Shown here one piece after another: positions 1-9,367 of a DNA stretch of 64,000 nucleotides. The first letter of the stretch is position 1; every line of letters starts with the position of its first letter. Location: contig CAYNLY010000001.1 in NCBI GenBank assembly GCA_964398225.1, positions 19,218-83,217 on the forward strand, read 5' to 3'. The position numbers and the translations under genes are program-made. Under the pieces are notes generated by a model, which worked only from the letters and a program-made list of their open reading frames with translations, did not search any database and had not been told where the DNA came from. This stretch comes from CAYNLY01 sp964398225 (GTDB lineage: Bacteria > Pseudomonadota > Zetaproteobacteria > Mariprofundales > Mariprofundaceae).

Positions 1-2061
1 GGCACCACAGGTCTTGCCGCGGGCGCCCATACCATCGTCGTCCAGCAGCTTGCTCAGGCGCAGCGGGAGGCATCTTCGGCCGCCGTCCAGGATTCCACGG
101 GGGCGGCCGCGGCCAGCGACACCCAGGCGCTGGGCCTTTCCGGAAGCTTCCAGGTCAACGGCGCCACCATCACGGTTCAGGCCGGCGATTCGCTGCGGGA
201 TATCGCGGCCGCGATCAACCAGGCCAACAGCGGCAGCAACCCGACGGGCGTAACCGCCACGATCATCAAGTCGGCCGCCGGCGATTACCGGCTGGTGCTC
301 ACCAGCGATGCGACCGGAGCAACCGGATTCACGCTCACCGGAGCCGATCTCGACGCGGGCGGCCCGCTGGCGGGTCTCAATCTGGGCTCGGCGGGTCAGA
401 CCAACGCGCGCCAGACGCTGCAGACACCCCAGGACGCCGTCATCACGCTCGACGGCCTGACCGTCACGCGCTCCAGCAACAAGATTTCCGATGCCCTGGC
501 GGGCGTCACGATCGATTTGAAGCAGGCCGATCCCAACACCACGATCACGATGGACATCAATGTGGACCGGGAGGCGGTGCGCGCATCCGTGCAGTCCTTC
601 GTGGACCAGTTCAATGCGGTGCAGGATTTCATCAACGAGCAGTTCAAGTTCGATGAGAAGACCGGCACGGGCGGTGTGCTCGCCGGCGACCCGCTGCTGA
701 CCAGCATCCAGCGCGCGCTGACCGACAGCCTGATGGCGACGGTTCCGGGTCTGGCCCCGGATCGGAATTCGCTGGTCAAGATCGGCGTGGAACCCGATGC
801 TCAGGGCCACCTTCAGATCAATCCCGACCTGTTCGACAGCTTTCTGAACACCGATGTCGACGCGATCCGCGACGTGTTCGTGGCCAGCGGCACGAGCAAC
901 AACGATCTTCTGAGCTACATCACCAGCCAGAACAGCCCCTCGGGCACCTACAGCGTCAACATCACCCAGCCGGCCACACGCGCGGCCGTGACCGGCACGA
1001 CCGACCTGGTTGCGGGTACGCTGGCTTCAGCCGAAACAGTGACCATCACGACCGGCGCCGGCGCCCAGGCGGTCGTCGCGCTTACGGCAGGCATGAACCA
1101 GCAGCAGGTGATCGATGCGTTGAATGCCGAGTTTGCCAAGAGCTATACCGAAACCCATCAGCTGAGCGCCGCGCTTACGGCTGGAGGGCAGCCGGCCACC
1201 GGTTCGACAACCTTCGCCCAGCTGGGCCTGGGTGTTGCCGCCGGCGATACCATCACGATCGGCGGCACCACGCGGTCGGGGGCCAGCGTCAACGCAAGCT
1301 TCACGATTCTCGATCCCGCCACGGATACGCTCGGCGACTTGCTGACGACCATCAACCAGGCCTTCGGCCAGCAGGCCACCGCGGCGATCGATGCGTCCGG
1401 GCACATCACGCTCACCGAGAACCAGAGTGGTGCCAGCCAGCTTTCGCTTGCGCTCACCGCCAACAACGAAGGCGGGGGAACGCTCGATTTCGGCACCGAT
1501 ACGGTCGTGACCGAAGGGCGTTCCGCACTCCGGCTGGAAGCGCTGGCTGCCGGCACAGGGGTGCGCATTCAGGCTCGCGACTATGGCTCCGCCTACTCGT
1601 TCAGCATCAGCCAGAGTGTGGATGGCCTGGGCATTCCGAACCAGACCGCATCGGGACAGGACGTGGCCGGCACGATCAACGGTCTTGCGGCCACGGGCTC
1701 AGGTCAGCTGCTGACCGGAACCACAGGGGATGTCAACGGGCTTGTGGTGATGTACCAGGGCTCGGCCACCGGAGCGGTCGGCGACATTTCCCTCGGGGTC
1801 GGAATTGCCGCCTCCTATCGCGGACTTCTGGACATGTTCGCGAACCCGGTTGTGGGGCTGATCAACCAGGCGGTCCAGGCCGAGCAGTCGGTGGCCGATG
1901 CAATCGATGCCCAGATCAGCGATCTGGAGCGACAGCTCGCGATCAAGCGGGAGCAGCTCACCAAGTCGTTCGCCCGCATGGAGGAGGCGATGGCGCTGTT
2001 TCAGTCGACGGGCGACTACCTCACCGCCCAGATCGACGCGATGAATGCGAAGAACAACTAA
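1..2061 (+). CDS. fliD: Flagellar filament cap protein FliD (hook-associated protein 2), 5' end cut by window edge
   Basis: FliD caps the growing flagellar filament and helps flagellin fold at the tip outside the cell. The frame is open from base 1, so the true start lies upstream; 686 residues are visible. Near the visible N-terminus is a flagellin-hook IN-type stretch (VNGATITVQAGDSLRDIAAAI). The middle (about residues 300-560) is Thr/Ala/Gly-rich, as expected for the variable exposed D2/D3 domains. The C-terminus has the typical FliD helix with SDLERQLAIKREQL and FARMEEAMALFQSTGDYL, used for packing against hook proteins and binding the FliS/FliT chaperones. The next genes are fliS and a FliT-like gene, the usual order. 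It is somewhat longer than most FliD proteins because of the variable middle. The identity is secure from the C-terminus and context. Confidence 0.93.
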   Translation, partial: GTTGLAAGAHTIVVQQLAQAQREASSAAVQDSTGAAAASDTQALGLSGSFQVNGATITVQAGDSLRDIAAAINQANSGSNPTGVTATIIKSAAGDYRLVLTSDATGATGFTLTGADLDAGGPLAGLNLGSAGQTNARQTLQTPQDAVITLDGLTVTRSSNKISDALAGVTIDLKQADPNTTITMDINVDREAVRASVQSFVDQFNAVQDFINEQFKFDEKTGTGGVLAGDPLLTSIQRALTDSLMATVPGLAPDRNSLVKIGVEPDAQGHLQINPDLFDSFLNTDVDAIRDVFVASGTSNNDLLSYITSQNSPSGTYSVNITQPATRAAVTGTTDLVAGTLASAETVTITTGAGAQAVVALTAGMNQQQVIDALNAEFAKSYTETHQLSAALTAGGQPATGSTTFAQLGLGVAAGDTITIGGTTRSGASVNASFTILDPATDTLGDLLTTINQAFGQQATAAIDASGHITLTENQSGASQLSLALTANNEGGGTLDFGTDTVVTEGRSALRLEALAAGTGVRIQARDYGSAYSFSISQSVDGLGIPNQTASGQDVAGTINGLAATGSGQLLTGTTGDVNGLVVMYQGSATGAVGDISLGVGIAASYRGLLDMFANPVVGLINQAVQAEQSVADAIDAQISDLERQLAIKREQLTKSFARMEEAMALFQSTGDYLTAQIDAMNAKNN

Positions 2062-2141
2062 TCGCTTCAGTCGGCCCTCCGGCAGCCGATAAATCCTATC
2101 AGCGCGAGGAACGCCGGATGAATCGGGCAAGGAGGCAGGAG

Positions 2142-2558
2142 ATGACCGGATACAAGGCATATCAGGGACAGCAGGTGCAGGGGGCGGGACCGCTGGGGCT
2201 CGTGCTTCTCACCTACGAGGCATTGTTCAGGTCCCTGGCCAGGGCGCGTCAGGCGATCGAGGCGCGGGATCTGGCCGCCGAGGCCGAACACACCGGCCGG
2301 GCGATGGAAGCATTGATTGAACTGTCCACCTCGCTCGACATGGAGGCGGGCGGCGACATCGCGGCGAGCCTCGCAAGCCTCTACCAGTACATGATGAACC
2401 GGCTGACCGACGGGCTGTGCTCACGTTCGACCGAGGCGGTGGACGAGGTCATGCAGCTCGTTCAGACGCTGCGCGAAGGCTGGACGGAGCTCGCCAACCG
2501 TCAGAATGCGGCCGCTTCTGCTGAGTCGGGGAGCGAGGCTCATGTCGCCCACGCCTGA
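2142..2558 (+). CDS. fliS: Flagellar export chaperone FliS
   Basis: FliS is a small all-helical cytoplasmic chaperone that binds the C-terminus of flagellin and delivers it unpolymerised to the flagellar export gate. The 138-residue protein shows the family pattern: a YKAYQ-type N-terminus, the PLGLVLLTYEALFRSLARA helix, a SLDMEAGGDIAASLASLYQYM segment and a C-terminal LREGW. An in-frame ATG at 2118 would add eight residues. I chose 2142 because a strong AAGGAGG (2129-2135) sits six bases before it. It lies 80 bases after fliD and its 3' end overlaps the following FliT-like gene by 17 bases, so the two are probably translationally coupled. Length and context both fit the family. Confidence 0.93.
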   Translation: MTGYKAYQGQQVQGAGPLGLVLLTYEALFRSLARARQAIEARDLAAEAEHTGRAMEALIELSTSLDMEAGGDIAASLASLYQYMMNRLTDGLCSRSTEAVDEVMQLVQTLREGWTELANRQNAAASAESGSEAHVAHA

Positions 2559-2919
2559 GGATCCCACCGCGCTGATGGAGCACGCCCGCAGCGAACTTGC
2601 GCATTGCGAGGCGCTGGTCCGGGCGGGCCGCTGGGATCGGCTTGGAGTTCAGACCGAAGCCTATCGACAGGCGCTGGATCGCCTGGTCCGGGCATGCCAG
2701 TCGGCTCCCGAAGCCGAGAGGGCACGATGGCGGGAGGAACTGGTGCAGCTTTCCCGCCGCCAGCGCCGGGTGATGGCCCTTGTGGAGCGCGCGATGCAGG
2801 ATGCGCTTGAAGGTCGTCACGCCATCGGCCAGGCACTGGCTCTGCTGGCCGCCCAGCGGCGGTTTGTGGCGATGCTTCCGACGGCGCCATCCGCCCCGGC
2901 CTACGCCTGCGCAGGCTGA
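2542..2919 (+). CDS. FliT-like flagellar chaperone/hypothetical protein
   Basis: A 125-residue, highly charged and mainly helical protein without membrane segments, starting inside fliS (17-base overlap), which implies translational coupling. By position (fliD-fliS-x) and by its size and helix-rich composition it is the expected FliT-type chaperone, which binds FliD and in some bacteria restrains FlhDC. Sequence similarity to known FliT is too weak to see by eye, so the name rests on context. The ATG at 2542 follows a GGGGAGCGAGG purine run; an in-frame ATG at 2506 exists but lies well inside fliS. A short inverted repeat and a run of six T follow the stop (about 2916-2936), which may end the flagellar transcript. 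Confidence 0.6.
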   Translation: MSPTPEDPTALMEHARSELAHCEALVRAGRWDRLGVQTEAYRQALDRLVRACQSAPEAERARWREELVQLSRRQRRVMALVERAMQDALEGRHAIGQALALLAAQRRFVAMLPTAPSAPAYACAG

Positions 2920-2933
2920 AGGAGCCGGCCTTT

Positions 2934-2961
2934 TTTCCACGCTCCCCGGTTGCGCTATACT
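2934..2961 (+). promoter_or_regulatory. Candidate sigma-70 promoter for the APC permease gene
   Basis: TTTCCA (2934-2939), a 16-base spacer and TATACT (2956-2961). The -10 is close to consensus; the -35 matches 4 of 6. It leaves a leader of about 23 bases with a GGAGGGGG ribosome site before the GTG at 2991. Seen by pattern only. Confidence 0.45.
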
Positions 2962-2990
2962 GATGAAAGGCAACGGCCGGCGGAGGGGGC

Positions 2991-4283
2991 GTGGGCGTCA
3001 CGGATACGGCTTCGTCGAAGGCGCTTGGACTGATCGAGCTTCTCGCGATCGGCATCGGCGGCATGATCGGCGGCGGCATCTTCTCGGTGCTGGGGCTTGC
3101 CGTGGGTATTGCCGGCAATGCGGCGCCGCTGGCCTTCGCCCTGGGTGGGGCCGTGGCGATGTTTGCCGGCTACTCCTATGTGCGTCTGGCGCTCCGGTAT
3201 CGAACCGAGGGCGCAAGCTTCACCTACCTTGACTACGCATTTCCGGACAGCCCCTGGATCGCCGCCGTCACCGGCTGGACGGTCATTGTCGGATACATCG
3301 GCACGCTGGCGCTGTATGCGTTCACCTTCGGAGCCTACGGCGCCGATCTTCTGGGCTGGCCCGGCTCCGTAGCGCTTCGGCACGGACTTTCGGTTCTGGT
3401 GCTCGTCGCATTCATGTACGTCAACCTTCGGGGCGCAAGAATGAGCGGGCTTACCGAGGATGCCTTCGTCTATGGCAAGCTGATCCTGCTTGCGGGGCTT
3501 GCGCTGGCGGGTCTGGGCGCGGTTGAACCGGACAGGTTCCGGCCCTGGCCCGACCGCGGGTGGCTCGCTCCCTTGATGGCGGGTGCGCTGGTGTTCGTTG
3601 CCTTCGAGGGCTTTCAGCTGATCACGAACGCCGTGCTCGAGGCAAGGGATCCCGAAAGGAACCTGCCCCGGGCGATCTACGGTTCGGTGCTCGCGGTGAG
3701 TCTGGTGTATGTTCTTCTTGCCGTCGTGGCCGTCGGAGCGCTTGATCAGCACACCCTGGTGAAGGCGAGGGAATACGCGCTGGCGGTGGCCGCCCGGCCC
3801 GTGCTTGGGGACGCCGGGCCGGTGCTGGTTGATCTGGCCGCGATGATGGCCACGGCCTCGGCCATCAACGCCACGATGTTCGGTGCCGCCCGGATGATGG
3901 CCGATATGGCGCGCAATCACGAGATGCCCCGTCCGTTCTCGTTTCGCAATCGGGTCCGGGTTCCCTGGGCGGCCGTGGCGACGATGACGGCGCTTGCGCT
4001 GGTGTTCACGCTGCTTGGCGGTCTCGGGCTGATCGCGTCGTTTTCGAGCCTTACGTTCCTGATTGTCTGCTTTTCGGTCAGCGTGGCGCACTGGCGTCTT
4101 GTGGGAAGGACCGGAGGGCGGCGCCCGGTGATCCTGACCGGATGGCTGCTCATGCTGGGTTCGATCGCGATGCTGCTCGAGCACCTGGCCCGGAACGATC
4201 CGGAAACACTGCTCTGGATCGCTGCAATCTACGGATTCGTCGCGCTCGCCGAAGCCGGGTACCGCACGCTGGGGCGCGACTAG
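2991..4283 (+). CDS. APC-family amino-acid permease
   Basis: An inner-membrane secondary transporter of the amino acid-polyamine-organocation superfamily, 430 residues with about twelve hydrophobic segments. The N-terminal helix contains the family signature IGIGGMIGGGIFSVLG (residues about 20-35), the unwound substrate-binding region of TM1 in LeuT-fold APC carriers. GTFFGAARMM-like Gly/Ala-rich helices follow in the middle (INATMFGAARMM near 290-300). The start is a GTG at 2991 directly after a GGAGGGGG ribosome site. The substrate cannot be told from sequence. The gene has its own likely promoter and no functional link to the flagellar genes upstream. Its stop codon TAG shares the tetranucleotide CTAG with the stop of the convergent phosphomannomutase gene. 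Confidence 0.85.
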   Translation: MGVTDTASSKALGLIELLAIGIGGMIGGGIFSVLGLAVGIAGNAAPLAFALGGAVAMFAGYSYVRLALRYRTEGASFTYLDYAFPDSPWIAAVTGWTVIVGYIGTLALYAFTFGAYGADLLGWPGSVALRHGLSVLVLVAFMYVNLRGARMSGLTEDAFVYGKLILLAGLALAGLGAVEPDRFRPWPDRGWLAPLMAGALVFVAFEGFQLITNAVLEARDPERNLPRAIYGSVLAVSLVYVLLAVVAVGALDQHTLVKAREYALAVAARPVLGDAGPVLVDLAAMMATASAINATMFGAARMMADMARNHEMPRPFSFRNRVRVPWAAVATMTALALVFTLLGGLGLIASFSSLTFLIVCFSVSVAHWRLVGRTGGRRPVILTGWLLMLGSIAMLLEHLARNDPETLLWIAAIYGFVALAEAGYRTLGRD

Positions 4284-5653
4284 CCGGCCTCGGTTTCCAG
4301 GTGTTCGGAGAGCCAGCCTTCGATCATTTCGCGCACTTCCTTCAGACGCGCGGGATCGGGCGCCTCGAAACGGAGCACGAGTGAGGGCTGGGTGTTGGAA
4401 GCCCGCAAGAGACCCCAGGCATCCCCAAGGTCGATCCGGACGCCGTCCACGTCGATGATCCGGTAGCCCTGGGCCTGGAAGTGGGCGCGGGCCTCCTCGA
4501 CCAGGGCGAACTTTCGGTCGTCCGGGCATGCGATGCGGATTTCCGGCGTGGTCACCGAGGGGGGGATGTCGGCCAGAATCGTGGAGATCGGACCGTCGTG
4601 GCGGCTCGCGACCTCGAGGATGCGCGCGCCCGCATAGACGGCGTCATCAAAGCCGTGGTAGCGGTCGGCGAAGAAGATGTGCCCGCTCATCTCGCCGGCA
4701 AGCAGCGCACCGGTTTCCTTCATCTTGGCCTTGATCGGGGAATGCCCGGTGCGCCACATGATGGCGCGACCGCCTCGGCGCTCGATGTCCTCGTACATGT
4801 GGCGCGAGCATTTGACCTCGGAGATGATCGTCGCGCCCGGGTGCCTCTCGAGCAGGTCGCGGGCCAGCATCGTCAGCAGCATGTCGCCCCAGATGATGCG
4901 TCCCTGCTCGTCCACGACGCCGATCCGGTCGCCGTCGCCGTCGAAGGCCAGCCCCAGGTCCGCCTGCTCGGCGCGAACCGTGCGGGCAAGATCCGTCATG
5001 TTTTCCTCGACGGTGGGGTCCGGATGGTGATTCGGGAAGCGGCCGTCGGGCTCGCAAAAGAGTTCGATGACCTCGCAGCCCAGCCGGCGGTAGATGGGCG
5101 CGGCGAGCAGCCCCGAAGGGCCGTTGCCCGCATCGATCACGACCTTCAGCGGGCGCGCAAGCCTGCAGTCCGAGACAACGAAATCGATGAATTCCTCACG
5201 GACGTCCTCGTGACGGACGGTGCCGGCCTCTTCCAGCGGTTCCCCCCCGATCATGCGCATCGCCGCCTTCAGATGCTGGATGTCGGCGCCGTGCAGCGAT
5301 TCGCGGCCGCGCATCATCTTGAAGCCGTTGTATTCCGCCGGATTGTGGCTGGCGGTGACCATCACGCAGCCGGCCGCATCGCGCCGGAAGGTGGCGAAGT
5401 AGGCCAGCGGCGTGGGCACCATGCCGATGTCCAGAACATGCGCGCCGCCTTCGTTCAAACCGCGGTGGAGCGCCTGCTGCAGTTCCGGACCCGACAGGCG
5501 GACGTCCCGGCCCGTGATCACCGGATGGGACTCGCGATCGGGCAGAAAGGCGGCGAAGGCGCGCCCCAGGCGGTAGGCGAAGTCCTCGGTGATTTCGCGG
5601 CCCGCAATGCCCCGGATGTCGTATTCGCGAAAGACCTGTTCCGGCAGTTGCAT
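4280..5653 (-). CDS. algC: Phosphomannomutase/phosphoglucomutase
   Basis: A cytoplasmic enzyme of the alpha-D-phosphohexomutase superfamily that interconverts hexose 6-phosphates and 1-phosphates, supplying GDP-mannose and UDP-glucose for surface polysaccharide. The 457 residues match the usual length (about 460). Visible motifs in order are YDIRG near the N-terminus (substrate positioning), TASHNPAEYNG at about residues 96-106 with the phosphoserine, the magnesium loop DGDGDR at about 237-242, a GEMSGH sugar-binding motif around 325, and the C-terminal phosphate-binding region RASNTQP. A GGGGG purine run lies about 10 bases upstream of the ATG. It is divergent from rep. The dual specificity is inferred from similarity to the AlgC type; a single mutase activity is possible. 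Confidence 0.9.
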   Translation of the reverse strand: MQLPEQVFREYDIRGIAGREITEDFAYRLGRAFAAFLPDRESHPVITGRDVRLSGPELQQALHRGLNEGGAHVLDIGMVPTPLAYFATFRRDAAGCVMVTASHNPAEYNGFKMMRGRESLHGADIQHLKAAMRMIGGEPLEEAGTVRHEDVREEFIDFVVSDCRLARPLKVVIDAGNGPSGLLAAPIYRRLGCEVIELFCEPDGRFPNHHPDPTVEENMTDLARTVRAEQADLGLAFDGDGDRIGVVDEQGRIIWGDMLLTMLARDLLERHPGATIISEVKCSRHMYEDIERRGGRAIMWRTGHSPIKAKMKETGALLAGEMSGHIFFADRYHGFDDAVYAGARILEVASRHDGPISTILADIPPSVTTPEIRIACPDDRKFALVEEARAHFQAQGYRIIDVDGVRIDLGDAWGLLRASNTQPSLVLRFEAPDPARLKEVREMIEGWLSEHLETEAG

Positions 5654-5696
5654 CGGCTTTCCCCCTTTGCGCTTCGCGGCAGGCTAGGCTGCGCCC

Positions 5697-5724
5697 TTGC
5701 GTCCGCCAAGCGCACGCCTAAAGT
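5697..5724 (+). promoter_or_regulatory. Candidate promoter of rep in the algC/rep divergent region
   Basis: TTGCGT (5697-5702), 16 bases, TAAAGT (5719-5724). The ATG of rep follows nine bases later with no Shine-Dalgarno sequence, so the mRNA would have almost no leader. The whole divergent gap is 80 bases. Confidence 0.45.
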
Positions 5725-5733
5725 TGGCCGCCC

Positions 5734-7683
5734 ATGTCCGCTTCATCCCTCAACGAGGCGCAGTATCGCGCGGTCTTCCATCGTGGCGGGCCGCTCTTGG
5801 TGCTGGCGGGCGCGGGCTCGGGCAAGACGCGCGTGATCACCGAGCGGATTGCCGCCTTGATCGAGCGTGACGTGCCGCCCGATGCGATCACGGCGGTGAC
5901 CTTCACGAACAAGGCGGCGCGCGAGATGCGGGAGCGGCTCCGGGCACGCCTTGGAGAGGTGGCGCGCAGGCTCAGGATCTGCACCTTCCACGCGCTGGGG
6001 CTGATGATCGTGCGCGAGCATGCGGACCTCGTCGGCAGGCGGCCGAACCTGACGGTGTTCGGGCCGGCCGAGCAGCGGGGGGCGATGCGGAGCGTGCTAG
6101 CGGAGCTGGGCCTTGCCGCCGACGCGGATGCGGTCGCCCGGATGCTGGAGGCGGTCTCGCGGCGGAAAAACGGTCTGCCGGTGCCGGAACGCGCGAGGGT
6201 GGATGAGGTCCGCACGCGCTACGACCGGCTGCTCACCGAAATGAACGCGGTGGATTTCGACGATCTGATGCTGCTGCCGATCCGGCTGCTCGAGGAGCAT
6301 GACGAGGTCCGGGCGCTGTGGCGGATGCGGTGCCGTCACTTCCTCGTGGACGAGTATCAGGATTCCAGCCGCGTGCAGTACGAGCTGATTCGCTGTCTGG
6401 TGCCGCCCGACGGCAACCTGACCGTGGTTGGTGACGACGATCAGTCGATCTACGGCTGGCGGGGCGCGGAAATCCGGAACCTTTTTGCGCTTGAGCGGGA
6501 CTATCCGGGACTGACCGTGATCCGGCTCGAAGAAAACTACCGCTCCACCGAAGCCATCCTGACTGCGGCGAACAGCCTGATCGAGCACAACGGCGAACGG
6601 CTTGGCAAGCGCCTTCGCTCGAATCTGGGGCCCGGCAGGCCGGTCCGCATCTGGGAGTGTGCGGACGGGGACGAGGAAGCCCGCCGTGTGGCGGCCGACA
6701 TCCGCGCCCTGCATGCCGGCGGCCGGGCCCGCTGGGATGACTTCTGCGTGCTCTATCGGGCCTCCCATCAGTCGCGGCCGGTGGAGCGAGCGCTGCGCGA
6801 GGCCGGGATTCCCTACCATGTGAGCGGCGGGGTGTCGTTCTTCGACCGGGCCGAGATCCAGGATGTTCTCGCCTATCTGCGGCTCATCGCCAACTTCGCC
6901 GACGATCTGGCCTTCATGCGCGCCATCGCCCGGCCACGGCGCGGCATCGGCGCACGGGCTCTGGAAGCGCTGGGCGCTCAGGCCCGGGAGCTTCGGTGTT
7001 CGCTGCTGGAAGCCTGTTTGCACGAGGGGCTCGATCACCGCCAGGCCGAAAAGCTCCGCTCGTTCGGAGAGCTGATCGTCGCGCTCGAGCACCGCTTTCT
7101 GCACGGCGAGCCGGACGATGCCTTCGACGCGTTGCTGGCCATGTCGGGCCTAGAGCAGGCGATCCGCGACGACGCCGCCGATCCTGCCGAGGCCGAGCGC
7201 CGGATGGGCAACGTCTTGGATCTGCGCCGGTGGTGGCTGGCCCATGCCCGCGACGGTGGGGATCTCACCGGTTTTGTGCAGCAGCTCCATCTTCGGAGCG
7301 ACCGGGACGAGGAGGCGCCGGACGGGCGGGTGCGGCTGATGACCGTGCATGCGGCCAAAGGGCTGGAGTTCGATCATGTCTACCTGATCGGCATGGAGGA
7401 CGGCCTGTTTCCGCATCGCAACGCGCTGGACGAGGGACGCATCGAGGAGGAACGCCGCCTGATGTATGTCGCAATGACCCGGGCCCGGTACCGGCTGACG
7501 CTGTCGCTCGCCCGGGTGCGGCGGCGCTACGGCAAGGCCGAGGCGAGCCGGCCATCGCCGTTTCTGGCCGAGATTGACGATTCGGTGGTGCTCTGGTCGG
7601 ACCGGGACTCCGGCAGCGAGGCCGCCGCGGAGGAAGCGGAGGAACACATCGAGGCGATTCGCCGGATGCTCGGCCTGGCCTGA
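5734..7683 (+). CDS. rep: ATP-dependent DNA helicase Rep
   Basis: A superfamily 1A 3'-5' DNA helicase of the UvrD/Rep/PcrA group that helps replication forks past bound proteins. The 649 residues are close to E. coli Rep (673). Helicase motifs appear in order: Walker A GAGSGKT at about 26-32, the TFTNKAAREMRER motif Ia near 60, DEYQDSS (motif II) near 205, GDDDQSIYGWRGA (III) near 235, RLEENYRST (IV) near 265, VHAAKGLEFDHVYLIGMEDGLFPH (V) near 537 and EERRLMYVAMTRAR (VI) near 575. Rep rather than UvrD is favoured by the short C-terminus and the RRKNGLP-type stretch near 148. It stands alone and converges on the following unknown gene. Confidence 0.92.
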   Translation: MSASSLNEAQYRAVFHRGGPLLVLAGAGSGKTRVITERIAALIERDVPPDAITAVTFTNKAAREMRERLRARLGEVARRLRICTFHALGLMIVREHADLVGRRPNLTVFGPAEQRGAMRSVLAELGLAADADAVARMLEAVSRRKNGLPVPERARVDEVRTRYDRLLTEMNAVDFDDLMLLPIRLLEEHDEVRALWRMRCRHFLVDEYQDSSRVQYELIRCLVPPDGNLTVVGDDDQSIYGWRGAEIRNLFALERDYPGLTVIRLEENYRSTEAILTAANSLIEHNGERLGKRLRSNLGPGRPVRIWECADGDEEARRVAADIRALHAGGRARWDDFCVLYRASHQSRPVERALREAGIPYHVSGGVSFFDRAEIQDVLAYLRLIANFADDLAFMRAIARPRRGIGARALEALGAQARELRCSLLEACLHEGLDHRQAEKLRSFGELIVALEHRFLHGEPDDAFDALLAMSGLEQAIRDDAADPAEAERRMGNVLDLRRWWLAHARDGGDLTGFVQQLHLRSDRDEEAPDGRVRLMTVHAAKGLEFDHVYLIGMEDGLFPHRNALDEGRIEEERRLMYVAMTRARYRLTLSLARVRRRYGKAEASRPSPFLAEIDDSVVLWSDRDSGSEAAAEEAEEHIEAIRRMLGLA

Positions 7684-7696
7684 AGGGGTAAGGGCC

Positions 7697-9340
7697 TCAG
7701 TCCTCGGAGAAGTCGAAGCCTCGGCTGGTCTTGAGTTCTTCGGCCCGGACGATTTCGCACAGGCTGTAGTTGGGGCCGGAGCGGATCACGCGTTGCACCT
7801 TGAAATGGGCGCTCTTGCCCTCGTGCGAAACGACGAAGGCCATGTTGCGGAAAATCCTCGGATCCGGGAACAGGGCCAGATGATGCTTTTTCCCGGGCTT
7901 GATCAGGATGGGCCAGCTGCGGTGCGCGGTCAGATCGTCGCCGCCGCCGATCAGCGCGCCCTTGACCAGCTTGTAGCGCTCGCGGATGAACTCGATGCCC
8001 ATGCGCTGTTCCCCGGGCTTCGGTTCCTTGATCCAGCGGATGAAGCCGAGCATCGGTTCGCCTTCGTGCGGAATCCAGCTCAGCCCCACAAGCGTGCCCA
8101 CGCCGGTCGGGAAGCCCTCGAAATGGACGCGCTCCAGTCCCACGCCGTGGTTGCTCAGGTTCACGACCGACCAGGCCTGTTCGCTCTGGGCCTTGCTCGG
8201 CGCATATTCGTAGTCGCTCATGACCAGCGCCGTATAGGCTTCCTTGATCGCCTTGGCCGCATCCCATTCGAGAATCACGCGGGCGCCGGCCGTGTCCTTG
8301 CGCTCGGCCTTGCGCTGCTTCTCGCGCAGCGCGTCGAGAATCGCATTGCCGCCGGTGAGCGTCGTATAAAGGGATTCCTCGGTGTGCAGATCGCGCTTCT
8401 GGGCGTCGATGTTCAGCAGTACGTTCTCAACGCGGTTGACCGCGGTCACGATGCGGTCGACGAACTCGTCCAGCGGGATCACGATCGCATCATAGATCAG
8501 CGGATCCGGGAGGGATTCCATGACTTCGGCCGGCGCGTTGGGCTTGAGCGTGTTCGTGACCAGAATGGTCGAATCCTTGATCTCGGGCCGCTTGCTGCCT
8601 TTGCGCAGAAACATCGGGCGGAGCACGCCGACATGGTGCTGCAACTCTTCCCAGCACATCTTCTGCTCGGCGTGCGATTTGCCGTACATGTCCATGCAGC
8701 GCAGCAGTTCGTGGTTGGCCACGGCCTTCTGGACGCGCTCCCGTTCGGCCAGGGCGTCCTCGCCGAGCACGGGCACGACGCTCAGGCCCAGCCGGGCCAG
8801 ATCGAACACCTGCCGGGTGGCAATCACGGCCGGTGCCTGATACTGCTCGAGCGAGATACGCAGCAGCTTGACCGCAAGCTCGATGGCATTGGCGACCATG
8901 TCGACCAGCACGCGGTAATAGCTCGGCTGACTGCGCGCGGCCTTCTGGACCATCTCGATGCCGATCTTGTGCGCGTTCAGAACGGCGGCGGTCATCTCGC
9001 CGTCGAACAGCTCGAGCTCGCGCTCGAAGCGGTTGAGCACCTTGAGCCGGAAATGCAGCGGAATCAGCGGGTTCGCATTGAGCCGGGCCAGGTAGTTCTT
9101 CATCTTCTTGCGCAGCAGCTCGGTTTCGGCCTCGGAAGCGCCGGCGATGTAGCGGGCCAGATGCTTCTCGATGTCGACGAACGGCAGCGTCAGGGCATCG
9201 GTCAGAAGCTCGGGCTTGCCGAGTTCAAGCTTCGACGGATGCAGCCTGAGATCGGTGTCCAGCTCGAAGTTGACCGTTTCCAGCAGCTTCTTCGCAGATT
9301 CGTCCGGAATCCCGTTGCTCACGTGTTTCACATCCTCCAT
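7697..9340 (-). CDS. Conserved protein of unknown function with a PilZ-like C-terminal segment
   Basis: A 547-residue soluble protein that I do not recognise as a named family. Residues 1-300 look entirely helical and rich in Leu/Glu/Lys. From about 370 a predicted beta-rich region contains VVNLSNHGVGLE (near 391-400), which fits the second half of the PilZ signature ([D/N]-x-S-x-x-G) that contacts c-di-GMP. The arginine RxxxR half is not obvious, so it could be a degenerate or atypical PilZ domain that does not bind the nucleotide. No signal peptide or membrane segment is seen. It has its own strong promoter. The ATG at 9340 has no clear ribosome site; a GTG at 9322, eleven bases after a GGAGG, is an alternative start. 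Confidence 0.55.
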   Translation of the reverse strand: MEDVKHVSNGIPDESAKKLLETVNFELDTDLRLHPSKLELGKPELLTDALTLPFVDIEKHLARYIAGASEAETELLRKKMKNYLARLNANPLIPLHFRLKVLNRFERELELFDGEMTAAVLNAHKIGIEMVQKAARSQPSYYRVLVDMVANAIELAVKLLRISLEQYQAPAVIATRQVFDLARLGLSVVPVLGEDALAERERVQKAVANHELLRCMDMYGKSHAEQKMCWEELQHHVGVLRPMFLRKGSKRPEIKDSTILVTNTLKPNAPAEVMESLPDPLIYDAIVIPLDEFVDRIVTAVNRVENVLLNIDAQKRDLHTEESLYTTLTGGNAILDALREKQRKAERKDTAGARVILEWDAAKAIKEAYTALVMSDYEYAPSKAQSEQAWSVVNLSNHGVGLERVHFEGFPTGVGTLVGLSWIPHEGEPMLGFIRWIKEPKPGEQRMGIEFIRERYKLVKGALIGGGDDLTAHRSWPILIKPGKKHHLALFPDPRIFRNMAFVVSHEGKSAHFKVQRVIRSGPNYSLCEIVRAEELKTSRGFDFSED

Positions 9341-9367
9341 GACCGGTCGGGCACCGGCTCAAACTGA

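Noticed and set aside
2895..2936. Inverted repeat and T6 run after the FliT-like gene as a rho-independent terminator
   Set aside because: The stem directly before the T run is only four base pairs and separated from it by GGCC; possible but too weak to list as a feature.
4481..5836. 450-codon open frame on the plus strand across algC
   Set aside because: It runs antisense through a conserved mutase with all its motifs and has no protein-like features.
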